NCBI GenBank assembly: GCA_900542085.1
Contig: UQMK01000021.1
Coordinates: forward strand, 1 to 35,790
Length of the DNA: 35,790 nucleotides
Direction: 5' to 3'
Source: an uncultured Collinsella sp.
GTDB lineage: Bacteria > Actinomycetota > Coriobacteriia > Coriobacteriales > Coriobacteriaceae
Within the stretch, counting starts at the first letter, position 1. Every line of letters begins with the position of its first letter. The position numbers were made by a program, and so were the translations under genes. Positions 15,686-23,585 of the stretch are shown piece after piece. A model generated the notes under the pieces. That model was not told the DNA's origin, searched no databases, and saw nothing but the letters and a program-made list of their open reading frames with translations.

Positions 15686-17470
15686 CTACTCCTCCGAGCC
15701 ATCCTCCCCAGAATTCTTCTTCTGCTGATCGAGCTTATGCTTACCGCTCACGATGGACGTAGCGCCCAGCGTAGCCAAGCTCGCACTGGCAAGGCTCGCC
15801 ATCACGATCAAGTCGCCCGTCTTGGGCATGTTGCCGCCCGAGGACTTGGTAGCTGTAGTCGTCGTGGTCGTGGTGGTCACCGTTTTGGAGTCATTTTGCT
15901 CCTGGACCTGGTTGCCAGCACCGCTCTTGTCGTCGTCTTCGGGCTGTTTCTTTTCGCCCTCGGTCTTGCTCTCGTCCTTCTTCTGAGCGGACTTGTCGTC
16001 CTTCTCCTCAGAGCTAGAACCCTTATCGGATTCGGTCTTCTCGGAAGCCTTGTCCTTGAAGTCGCCCTTTGAGGCTTCGGTCTTTTCCTTGGAAACCTGA
16101 TCAGAGTTGTCCTTGTTCTGGGTCGAGCCGTTATTGACACCAGCCATCAGCGAAGAGCCCAGCGTAGAACCAAGCTGCACGGAGAAAGAAGGCTTCTTGT
16201 CCGGCGAAGCAACGGGAGCGTCCGGCGCCTTATTCGAGTCGTCCTTGGAAGCATCGGAATCAGAAGCAGCGCCAGTGTTAGAGTCATTGCTAGAACCAGT
16301 ATCGGCGGAAGAATCGCTCGAGCCAGTGGAAGAGTCAGAGGAACCAGCGTCGGTCGAACCAGAGGCGGCGCTGCCCGTATTGCCGGCAGAGCTTGAAGAC
16401 GAATCGCCCGCAGCAGAGCCGTTCGAATCGGAGCCGTTCGAGGTAGAGCCGTCGTTGGTAGTGTCACCAGCTGAGCCATTACCGTCAGCATCGGTCGAGG
16501 GCGCATCCATCCTGTCATCGTTGGCATCGTCACTCGAGTCGTCATTCGAATCAGGTTCCGGCGCGGGTTCCGGCTGCACGGGCTGCTCGGGCTTGTTGTC
16601 CTTCGCAGCGGCAGCCTCGTCCTCGGCGATATAGACCAGGCAGTCCTTGAGCTCATTGCGGTAGCGGTTCTTCCAGCCCTCGTGATACTGGGGCTGGCTT
16701 GCATACTTGGTCGCCACGTTATTGACCACGCTGTTGGAAAGCGCCGTCACAAACTCGCGGTCGGACATATCGTTGGAAAGATTCGCCCAGCGGAAAAAGT
16801 CCCTGCAGCCACCAGTGCCGCACATGTTGGTAATGCTCCACACCATGCCCTTGACGCAATCGGCGCGGCCCGAAATATCAATACCCAGGCCGCTCTTGAG
16901 CCACGCCTCGGTCACCGCATAGTACGAGTTGTACGCATACGCATCCTGCAGAGCCGAAAACTCAGCAGGATCGGTGTTATAAGCACCCTGGAAGGCCTCC
17001 TGTGCAATACGGCCCAGCTCAGTAAGCTGGCCGTTCTCGTACATGGCATTGCTCGCGTTGGAAATCTCACTGCCGCGATCAATCGCATCCTTGAGCATGC
17101 CGTACTTGGCAGAATCGTAGTTGTAAACCTGCTTCATAAACGGAATGAGCGACCAACGACGGTCGAACTGGTAATAGCCCAGCGCGTTGTAGCCGTCACC
17201 ATACGAAAAGCCCTGGTTATAGTTGCCATGGCTCTCATATTTGGTGAAGTACTTCATCTCGGGAGTCACGTTGACAAACGAGACACCCTGAACCGACCTC
17301 AACACGCCCGAGAAGGACTGTTGGGTGTAAAGGCCCTTATCGATATCGGTGGCATCCGAGGCAATGCCCGGCGTGGGCTCCTCGGCAGCGGCGGGTGCCG
17401 GCGCGGAAACGGCGCCAAACGAAAGCGCCAGCGTCAGGCCCGCGACAATAGCAGAATGCTTGGGCTGCAT
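15686..17470 (-). CDS. Sortase-type surface protein with lysozyme-like N-terminal domain
   Basis: The 594-residue protein starts with a signal peptide (MQPKHSAIVAGLTLALSFGA, cleavage near APAAAEE). Residues about 70-285 contain KYESHGNYNQGF, GYNALGYYQFDRRW and a helical region with four cysteines (in DCVKGM, MCGTGGC and DCLVY). This resembles the lysozyme/chitosanase-like domain of VgrG-related and phage-tail muramidases, so peptidoglycan cleavage is a fair inference, with Glu78 a candidate catalytic acid. A low-complexity Ser/Asp/Gly linker (about 300-540) could span the wall. The C-terminus has MPKTG (about 548-552), a hydrophobic helix and a KHK-containing tail: a sorting signal with Met replacing the usual Leu. 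A GGGAGG ribosome binding site precedes the ATG. It is monocistronic, with a terminator 30 nt downstream. Confidence 0.82.
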   Translation of the reverse strand: MQPKHSAIVAGLTLALSFGAVSAPAPAAAEEPTPGIASDATDIDKGLYTQQSFSGVLRSVQGVSFVNVTPEMKYFTKYESHGNYNQGFSYGDGYNALGYYQFDRRWSLIPFMKQVYNYDSAKYGMLKDAIDRGSEISNASNAMYENGQLTELGRIAQEAFQGAYNTDPAEFSALQDAYAYNSYYAVTEAWLKSGLGIDISGRADCVKGMVWSITNMCGTGGCRDFFRWANLSNDMSDREFVTALSNSVVNNVATKYASQPQYHEGWKNRYRNELKDCLVYIAEDEAAAAKDNKPEQPVQPEPAPEPDSNDDSSDDANDDRMDAPSTDADGNGSAGDTTNDGSTSNGSDSNGSAAGDSSSSSAGNTGSAASGSTDAGSSDSSTGSSDSSADTGSSNDSNTGAASDSDASKDDSNKAPDAPVASPDKKPSFSVQLGSTLGSSLMAGVNNGSTQNKDNSDQVSKEKTEASKGDFKDKASEKTESDKGSSSEEKDDKSAQKKDESKTEGEKKQPEDDDKSGAGNQVQEQNDSKTVTTTTTTTTATKSSGGNMPKTGDLIVMASLASASLATLGATSIVSGKHKLDQQKKNSGEDGSEE

Positions 17471-17609
17471 AAGATCCTCCCTGCATTGGTGTAGTTAAAG
17501 TTCAGTTTGCAAAGATAAAAGTAAGTATTGCAGCTCGCCCGTTGTTACACAACAACCCCTCGGTAAACGGCAACAACCCTCCGCGAAATCTTAAGGAATT
17601 GCGCTCAAC

Positions 17610-18041
17610 CTACAGCTTAATGTCAAAGTTGATCTCGGGGACGGCGGCCAGGTCGGCCAGCGTCACGCCGTCGACGTACTTTTCAATCACGTCGTCCAAA
17701 CCGCGCCAGAACTTGACGGTCGAGCACAAATCGCTGCGGGTGCAGCTGTTGTCGATGCCATCGCACGCCACCGGAGCCGTGCTGCCCTCGACGGCACGCA
17801 GGATGTCGCCGGCGCGCACCTCGGCCGGGTCCTTCGCCATCATATAGCCGCCGCCCTTACCGCGCACGCTCCTAAGCAGGCCCGCCTTCATGAGCGGACG
17901 AACCAGCTGCTCCAAATACTTTTGTGAAATATGCTCGCGGTCAGCGACCTCGCGAAGGGCAATCTTGCCCTCGGCGTCACCAAGCGCTGCGATATAGATC
18001 ATCAGACGGAGGGCATAGCGGCCCTTAGAAGAAATGAGCAT
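17610..18041 (-). CDS. Rrf2 family transcriptional regulator of the suf operon
   Basis: The 143-residue protein starts MLISSKGRYALRLM, the classical Rrf2 winged-helix opening. It continues with the HTH (REVADREHISQKYLEQLVRPLMKAGLLRS), the wing (RGKGGGYMMAK) and a C-x6-C-x5-C cluster (CDGIDNSCTRSDLC). Comparable cysteines bind a [2Fe-2S] cluster in IscR and other cluster-sensing Rrf2 proteins. Being divergent from sufCBDSU, it most likely senses Fe-S status and represses the operon, and perhaps its own gene. The ATG at 18041 follows GAGAGGGT; a longer frame to 18092 would add 17 residues not typical of the family and extends into the intergenic palindrome. Confidence 0.9.
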   Translation of the reverse strand: MLISSKGRYALRLMIYIAALGDAEGKIALREVADREHISQKYLEQLVRPLMKAGLLRSVRGKGGGYMMAKDPAEVRAGDILRAVEGSTAPVACDGIDNSCTRSDLCSTVKFWRGLDDVIEKYVDGVTLADLAAVPEINFDIKL

Positions 18042-18074
18042 ACCTACCCTCTCATCGTTGCCGAGACAAAATAC

Positions 18075-18121
18075 CAGGCTTGTTTGTCCCAAATCTTATG
18101 CACGCGGGGCAAACAAGCCTG
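18075..18121. repeat. Large palindrome between rrf2 and suf
   Basis: A 12-bp perfect inverted repeat (18075-18086 with 18110-18121, CAGGCTTGTTTG arms) extends by three G-C and one G-T pair to a 16-bp stem with a 15-nt loop. It sits 34 nt upstream of the Rrf2 start. It could be an operator, a hairpin in the rrf2 leader RNA, or a dispersed palindromic element. No T-run follows directly, so it is not an obvious terminator. Confidence 0.75.
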
Positions 18122-18155
18122 ATTATTATGTCCCACATCTAAAAAGTCGAGTGGA

Positions 18156-18199
18156 TTAGTCGGGTTTTCCCTTGACTAACGCCGAACCCATAGTAACTT
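18156..18199 (+). promoter_or_regulatory. Candidate suf promoter with overlapping Rrf2-type operator
   Basis: TTGACT (18172-18177) serves as a -35 and TAACTT (18194-18199) as a weak -10 with 16-nt spacing. The inverted repeat TTAGTC-N12-GACTAA (18156-18161 and 18174-18179) covers the -35, resembling the dyad sites bound by Rrf2/IscR-like repressors. A repressor bound here would block RNA polymerase, which fits the divergent Rrf2 gene. Position and symmetry are seen; binding is inferred. Confidence 0.5.
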
Positions 18200-18263
18200 T
18201 ATTCCGAGAAGATTCCTAGGGTTTAGTACACCTATGAGTACACCATATACAGAGAGGGACAGC

Positions 18264-19064
18264 ATGAGCGCAAATCCGCTGCTTTCCATCGAAGGTCTGA
18301 CCGCCTCCGTGGACGAGAAGACCATCCTCCACAACGTCAACCTCAACGTCGCCGCCGGCGAGACCCACGTGTTGATGGGACCCAACGGCGCCGGCAAGTC
18401 CACCCTCGGCCACCTGGTCATGGGCGACCCCGTTTACACGGTCAACGACGGCCGCATCGTCTTTGACGGCCAGGACATCACCGAGCTCACCACCGACAAG
18501 CGCTCGCGCGCCGGCCTGTTCCTGAGCTTCCAGGCCCCGGTCGAGATCCCCGGCGTGCCACTGTCGAGCTTTTTGCGCGCCAGCATCGCCGGCCGCCCCG
18601 GCCTGGAGATGAAGGGCAAGGAGTTCCGCCGCCGCGTGAAGGAGCTCGCGGCCGAGCTCAACATGGATACCGCCTATCTCAACCGCGAGCTGGGCGTGGG
18701 CTTCTCGGGCGGCGAGAAGAAGAAGGTCGAAATGCTCCAGCTTCTGCTGCTGCAGCCCAAGCTCGCCATCCTGGACGAGACCGACTCTGGTCTGGACGTC
18801 GACGCGCTTTCCACCGTCAGCCACGGCATGGACGCCTACCGCAAGAGCTGCGACGGCTCCATGCTCATCATCACGCACAACACGCGCATCCTGGAGCACC
18901 TGGATGTCGACCGCGTCCACGTTATGGTCAAGGGCCACATCGTGCGCGAGGACGACGCCTCGCTGATCCCCTGGATCGACAAGAACGGCTTTGAGACCTT
19001 CGAGCGCGAGGCCGCCGAGCAGCGCGCCCAGGCCGAGGCCGCCGCTGCCGAGCAGCAGGCGTAA
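18264..19064 (+). CDS. sufC: Fe-S cluster assembly ATPase SufC
   Basis: The 266-residue ABC-type ATPase has Walker A GPNGAGKST, the Q-loop region SFQAPVEIPGVP, the signature FSGGEKKK, Walker B LAILDETDSGLD and the H-loop ITHNTRIL, all diagnostic for SufC. It powers the SufBCD scaffold complex in the cytoplasm during Fe-S cluster assembly. I chose the ATG at 18264, six bases after AGAGGG, over an in-frame ATG at 18234 that lacks a ribosome binding site. First gene of sufCBDSU; 12 nt separate it from sufB. The Ala/Glu-rich C-terminal tail (AEAAAAEQQA) is a little longer than usual. Confidence 0.97.
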   Translation: MSANPLLSIEGLTASVDEKTILHNVNLNVAAGETHVLMGPNGAGKSTLGHLVMGDPVYTVNDGRIVFDGQDITELTTDKRSRAGLFLSFQAPVEIPGVPLSSFLRASIAGRPGLEMKGKEFRRRVKELAAELNMDTAYLNRELGVGFSGGEKKKVEMLQLLLLQPKLAILDETDSGLDVDALSTVSHGMDAYRKSCDGSMLIITHNTRILEHLDVDRVHVMVKGHIVREDDASLIPWIDKNGFETFEREAAEQRAQAEAAAAEQQA

Positions 19065-19076
19065 AGGGGCGACGCA

Positions 19077-20489
19077 ATGACCAAGAACCGCACCGAGGTC
19101 GCGGACATCGACCGCAGCCTCTACGACTTCACCTATGGCGAGGAGGGATTTGAGCGCCTCGACGCCGGCATCACGCCCGACATCGTGCGCGAGATCAGCG
19201 CCAAGAAGGACGAGCCGCAGTGGATGCTCGACCTGCGCTTAAAGTCCCTCGAGATCTTTAATCGTTTTCCCGACCCGACGTGGGGCCCCTCCATCGAGGG
19301 CCTGGACATGGATAACATCGTCACCTATGTCAAGCCCAACACCGACCAAAAGCACGACTGGGAGTCGGTGCCCGACGACATCAAGAGCACCTTTGAGCGC
19401 CTGGGCATCCCCGAGGCCGAGCGCAGCTATCTGGCAGGCGTCGGCGCGCAGTACGACTCCGAGCTCGTCTACCACAACATGCAGGACACAGCGTCTAAGA
19501 TGGGCATCGTCTACTCCGGCATCGAGGAGGCCCTGCACGACCCGCAGTGGGAACCGCTCATCCACGAGAAGTTTATGACGCTCATCCCGCCCACCGACCA
19601 CAAGTTTGCGGCCCTGCACGGCGCCGTATGGTCGGGCGGCTCGTTTGTCTACGTGCCCAAGGGCACCAAGCTCGACTTCCCGCTGCAGAGCTACTTCCGT
19701 CTTAACGCCAAGGGCGCCGGCCAGTTTGAGCACACGCTCATCATCGTCGAGGACGATGCCGACCTGCACTTCATTGAGGGTTGCTCCGCGCCCAAGTACA
19801 ACGTGGCCAACCTCCACGCCGGCGCCGTCGAGCTCTTTGTGGGCAAGCGTGCGCACCTGCGCTACTCGACCATCGAGAATTGGTCCAAGAACATGTACAA
19901 CCTCAACACCAAGCGTGCGCGCGTGGACGAGGACGGCGACATCGAGTGGATCAGCGGCTCCTTCGGTAGCCACGTGGGCTACCTCTACCCCATGAGCGTG
20001 CTCAACGGCCGTCGCGCCCGCTCGAGCTTTACCGGCATCACCTTTGCCGGCGCCGGGCAGAACCTCGACACCGGCTGCAAGGTCGTGCTCAACGCGCCCG
20101 AGACCTCGGCAACCGTCGAGACCAAGGGCATCTCCAAGAGCGGCGGCATCCAGACGTTCCGCAGCTCTATCGTTGCCACGCCCAAGGCCGAGGGCTCCAA
20201 GGCAAGCGTGAGCTGCCAGTCGCTGATGCTCGACGACCAGAGCCGCTCCGACACTATTCCGGCCATGGACATCCGCGCCAAGAACGTCGACATCGGCCAC
20301 GAGGCCACCATCGGCCGCATTGGCGACGACAAGGTGTTCTACCTGATGAGCCGCGGCATCTCGGAGGAAGAGGCCCGCACCATGATCGTCAACGGCTTTG
20401 CCAACCCGGTCTCCAAGGAGCTGCCGCTTGAGTACGCCGTCGAGATGAACAACCTGATCAAGCTCGAGATGGAAGGAGCGATCGGATAA
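19077..20489 (+). CDS. sufB: Fe-S cluster assembly scaffold protein SufB
   Basis: The 470-residue protein matches SufB throughout: GVGAQYDSELVYHN, an AALHGAVWSGGSFVYVPKG beta-helix entry, VEGCSAP-type IEGCSAPKYNVANLHAGAVEL, and the C-terminal HEATIGRIGDDKVFYLMSRGISEEEA. SufB carries the nascent cluster within SufBC2D. It is the Gram-positive form, with SDT where E. coli SufB has a conserved cysteine (CGAHT). Its stop codon overlaps the sufD start (TAATG), consistent with tight stoichiometric coupling. Confidence 0.97.
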   Translation: MTKNRTEVADIDRSLYDFTYGEEGFERLDAGITPDIVREISAKKDEPQWMLDLRLKSLEIFNRFPDPTWGPSIEGLDMDNIVTYVKPNTDQKHDWESVPDDIKSTFERLGIPEAERSYLAGVGAQYDSELVYHNMQDTASKMGIVYSGIEEALHDPQWEPLIHEKFMTLIPPTDHKFAALHGAVWSGGSFVYVPKGTKLDFPLQSYFRLNAKGAGQFEHTLIIVEDDADLHFIEGCSAPKYNVANLHAGAVELFVGKRAHLRYSTIENWSKNMYNLNTKRARVDEDGDIEWISGSFGSHVGYLYPMSVLNGRRARSSFTGITFAGAGQNLDTGCKVVLNAPETSATVETKGISKSGGIQTFRSSIVATPKAEGSKASVSCQSLMLDDQSRSDTIPAMDIRAKNVDIGHEATIGRIGDDKVFYLMSRGISEEEARTMIVNGFANPVSKELPLEYAVEMNNLIKLEMEGAIG

Positions 20490-21760
20490 TGAAACAGACC
20501 ACGAACACCGCTGCTACCACCCTTGAGCAGGTCAATGCGATGCCGGCCGCCACTTGGGGCTGGCTCAAGATGAACCAGACCAAGCTCGAGCTCTCTGACG
20601 AGCTTGCTGCCGCTCCCGCCGAGACCGTTAAGGTTGAGGGCTTGGACGAGCAGTTTACTAGCGTGGCAGACGCCTTCGATACCGCCATGGACGCCATGGC
20701 CGAGCGCTTCCCCGAGCGCCGCGCCTCCGCGCCCGGCGATGCCGCCGACCGCGCCCGCATCACGCCCGAGACCGAGCTCGACGTGCCCGCAACCTCCGTC
20801 TACCAGGCCGGTGCCATTAAGCTAGAGGAGGAGCTCTCCCCCGCTGAAGCCTTCGAAACCGGCATGGGCAAGGCTGCCTACGCCTACTTGGCCGAGCACG
20901 CTACCAAGCGCATCGTCATCGATGTGCCCGCATACCAGCACGCCACGGTTACCGTGCGTGTGAGCGGTGTCGATGCCGCCGCGGCCATCGCCGCCATCGA
21001 CGTCGTCGCCCGTCCGCAGGCAACGCTCGACCTCGCTCTAGCCCTAGACTCCCCTGTCAACGGCCAAGGCGTCGTGGGCTCCGTGCTACGCGTGTGCGCC
21101 CACGAGTACGCCACCGTCAACGTGACCTGCACGCAGACGCTCGACGATAGCTGGATCGCGCTCGACGACACCGGCCTGTTCCTGGACGAGGGCGCGCGCG
21201 TCAACGTGCAACACACCGTCCTGGGTGCCGGCGCCAGCGCCACCGGCCTTGCCGGCGACCTGCTGGGCGATACCGCCAAGGTCACCATCGATACTGACTA
21301 CCTGGGCGCCCGCGAGCAGGTACGCGACTTTAACTACGAGCTGCGCCACCGCGGTCGCAAGACCGAGTGCGAGATCGACGCCAACGGCGTGCTGACCGGC
21401 ACGTCCAAGAAGGTCTACCGCGGCACCATCGACCTCGTGCACGGCTGCAAGGGTGCAACCGGCACCGAGCGCGAGACGGTGCTTTTGGCCAACAAGGGCG
21501 TCGACAACAAGACCATTCCCGTCATTCTCTGCGACGAGGACGACGTCGCCGGCAACCACGGAGCCACCATCGGTCACGTCCGCGACGAGCAGCTGTTCTA
21601 CCTCGCCTGCCGCGGCCTTGACCAAAACGCCGCCGAGGACCTGTTCATCCGCGCCAAGCTGGAGGACGCCGCGCTTTCCGCCACCGACGAGCGCACCCGC
21701 GCCGCCGTCGTCCGCCTGGGCAACAACCTGATCGACAACTTTGAAGAGGAGCTCGCATGA
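20489..21760 (+). CDS. sufD: Fe-S cluster assembly protein SufD
   Basis: The 423-residue protein has the SufB/D beta-helix core and the C-terminal signature NHGATIGHVRDEQLFYLACRGL, including the histidine thought to help ligate the cluster at the SufB-SufD interface. The N-terminal ~130 residues are variable, as in the family. SufD pairs with SufB in SufBC2D. It overlaps sufB by one base and sufS by four (ATGA). Confidence 0.95.
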   Translation: MKQTTNTAATTLEQVNAMPAATWGWLKMNQTKLELSDELAAAPAETVKVEGLDEQFTSVADAFDTAMDAMAERFPERRASAPGDAADRARITPETELDVPATSVYQAGAIKLEEELSPAEAFETGMGKAAYAYLAEHATKRIVIDVPAYQHATVTVRVSGVDAAAAIAAIDVVARPQATLDLALALDSPVNGQGVVGSVLRVCAHEYATVNVTCTQTLDDSWIALDDTGLFLDEGARVNVQHTVLGAGASATGLAGDLLGDTAKVTIDTDYLGAREQVRDFNYELRHRGRKTECEIDANGVLTGTSKKVYRGTIDLVHGCKGATGTERETVLLANKGVDNKTIPVILCDEDDVAGNHGATIGHVRDEQLFYLACRGLDQNAAEDLFIRAKLEDAALSATDERTRAAVVRLGNNLIDNFEEELA

Positions 21761-23082
21761 TCGACACCGAGCACGTTAAATGCGATACCTGTACCGCACC
21801 GGGGCCTATGGAGCTCGACGCCAGCGACGAGGCCTCGCGCGGCTGGCCTACCGTCGACATCGAGACCAATCCCTACAAGGCACAGTTCCCGCTGTTTCAG
21901 CAGCACCCCGAGATCGCCTTCCTCGATAGTGCCGCCACCGCGCAGCGCCCTGCCTGCGTGCTCGACGCCGAGCGCGACTTCTATCAGCGCATGAACGCAA
22001 ACCCCCTGCGCGGCCTGTACTCGCTGTCCGTCGAGGCCACCGAGGCCATCGCGAAGGTCCGCCAGCAGATCGCCGACCTCATCGGCGCCTCACAGGCCAA
22101 CGAGGTCGTCTTCACCCGCAACACGAGCGAGTCGCTCAACCTGGTTGCCAAGAGCTTTGCGCCCACGGTGCTCGAACCCGGTGACGAGGTCGTCATCACC
22201 ATCATGGAGCACCACTCCAACTTGATTCCGTGGCAGCAGGTCTGCCGCGAGACCGGCGCCAAGCTCGTCTACCTCTACCCCACCAAGACCGGCCAGCTCA
22301 CTACCGAGGAGGTTCTTGCCAAGGTTGGTCCCAAGACCAAGATTCTGGCCGTGGGTCAGGTCTCCAACGTGTTAGGCGTCGAGAACCCAGTCAAGAACCT
22401 CGGCAAGCTCGTGCACAAGTACGGCGGCTATCTGGTTGTCGACGGCGCGCAGTCGCTGCCGCACATGCCGGTCAACGTGACCGATCTGGGCGCCGACTTC
22501 TTTGCCTTTAGCGCACACAAGGCCATGGGGCCCATGGGCATCGGGGTGCTGTGGGGCAAGATGGACCTGCTCAACGCCATGCCGCCCATGCTCACCGGTG
22601 GCGAGATGATCGATTCGGTCACCGAGCAGGATGCCGTCTGGGCGCCCGTCCCCGAGAAGTTCGAGGCAGGCACGCAGGACGCCGCCGGCATCTTCGCCAC
22701 AGGCGCCGCTCTCGACTACCTCGTCAACACGGTTGGCTACGAAAACATCCAGGCACGCGAGCAGGCACTCGTCCACTACCTTATGGGCGAGCTCATGCAG
22801 CTCGACTTTGTCCAGATCATCGGCTCCATCTACTGGGACAACCATCACGGCGTCGTCAGCTTTAACGTCAAGGGTATCCACCCGCACGACGTCGCGAGCA
22901 TCATGGACATGGACGGCGTGTGCATCCGCGCCGGTCACCACTGCGCGCAGCCGCTGCTTACCTGGCTGGGCGTCGAGAACCTCGCCTGCTGCCGCGCCAG
23001 CGTGGCCTTCTACAACGACAAGGCCGACATCGATAAGTTCATCGCCGGCCTGCATCACGTTTGGAGCACGTTCAATGGGTAA
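21757..23082 (+). CDS. sufS: Cysteine desulfurase SufS
   Basis: The 441-residue PLP enzyme has the SufS fold: FLDSAATAQRP, TRNTSESLNLVA, EHHSNLIPWQ, VVDGAQSLPHMPVNV, the PLP lysine in SAHKAMGP, and the catalytic cysteine in RAGHHCAQPL. It releases sulfur from L-cysteine as an enzyme-bound persulfide and passes it to SufU, the next gene. The N-terminus is about 35 residues longer than typical SufS and contains a CDTC pair, which is unusual. The frame is fixed by the ATGA overlap with sufD, though a start further in cannot be excluded. Confidence 0.96.
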   Translation: MIDTEHVKCDTCTAPGPMELDASDEASRGWPTVDIETNPYKAQFPLFQQHPEIAFLDSAATAQRPACVLDAERDFYQRMNANPLRGLYSLSVEATEAIAKVRQQIADLIGASQANEVVFTRNTSESLNLVAKSFAPTVLEPGDEVVITIMEHHSNLIPWQQVCRETGAKLVYLYPTKTGQLTTEEVLAKVGPKTKILAVGQVSNVLGVENPVKNLGKLVHKYGGYLVVDGAQSLPHMPVNVTDLGADFFAFSAHKAMGPMGIGVLWGKMDLLNAMPPMLTGGEMIDSVTEQDAVWAPVPEKFEAGTQDAAGIFATGAALDYLVNTVGYENIQAREQALVHYLMGELMQLDFVQIIGSIYWDNHHGVVSFNVKGIHPHDVASIMDMDGVCIRAGHHCAQPLLTWLGVENLACCRASVAFYNDKADIDKFIAGLHHVWSTFNG

Positions 23083-23509
23083 TCTGTACACCTCCACCAC
23101 GTTTATGGAGCACAACTCGCACCCCGACTACAAGTACGAGATGGATGCCCCCACGCACGAGCACGACGGCATCAACCCAAGCTGCGGCGACGAGCTCACC
23201 TTGCAGCTACGCGTCGAGAACGGCGTGATTGAGGAGGCATCCTTTACCGGTCACGGCTGCGCCATCAGCCAGGCCAGCGCCGACATCATGGCCGACCTCA
23301 TCACCGGCGAGACGGTCGAGGAAGCACATCGCTTGGCAGGGCTCTTCCTCGCCATGATCCGTGGCGAGGAGCTCTCCGAGGAGGACCTGGAAGACCTGGA
23401 CGAGGCCGCCCAGCTCCAGGACATCTCGCACATGCCCGCCCGCGTCAAATGCGCCGAGTTAGCCTGGCGCACCCTCGACGGCATGCTCACGGAACAAAAT
23501 AATCAGTAG
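23075..23509 (+). CDS. sufU: SufU zinc-dependent sulfur transfer protein
   Basis: The 144-residue IscU/NifU-fold protein has the three conserved cysteines: NPSCGDEL, GHGCAISQAS and RVKCAELAW, with Asp next to the first. In Gram-positive bacteria SufU binds zinc and accepts persulfide from SufS. The start at 23075 overlaps the end of sufS by eight bases; the open frame extends far upstream inside sufS, but only this ATG yields the family N-terminus (YTSTTFMEHNSHPDYK). Last gene of the operon, followed by a strong terminator. Confidence 0.96.
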   Translation: MGNLYTSTTFMEHNSHPDYKYEMDAPTHEHDGINPSCGDELTLQLRVENGVIEEASFTGHGCAISQASADIMADLITGETVEEAHRLAGLFLAMIRGEELSEEDLEDLDEAAQLQDISHMPARVKCAELAWRTLDGMLTEQNNQ

Positions 23510-23538
23510 TAGTTGTCTCAAATCTGAAGAATTCTGTT

Positions 23539-23580
23539 GGCCGAATCGCTTAACTTTCGCGATTCGGCCATTTTCTTTTC
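23539..23580 (+). terminator. Intrinsic terminator of the suf operon
   Basis: A perfect 11-bp stem (23539-23549 with 23559-23569) and 9-nt loop are followed by ATTTTCTTTTC. It lies 30 nt after the sufU stop and directly faces the end of the minus-strand gene at 23586. Confidence 0.93.
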
Positions 23581-23585
23581 TGCCT

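Noticed and set aside
16107..16634. 175-codon plus-strand Ser/Glu-rich frame
   Set aside because: Mirror of the Ser/Asp linker of the MPKTG surface protein; low-complexity shadow.
18234..18263. Upstream ATG for sufC
   Set aside because: No ribosome binding site, whereas the ATG at 18264 has AGAGGG at good spacing and gives the normal SufC N-terminus.
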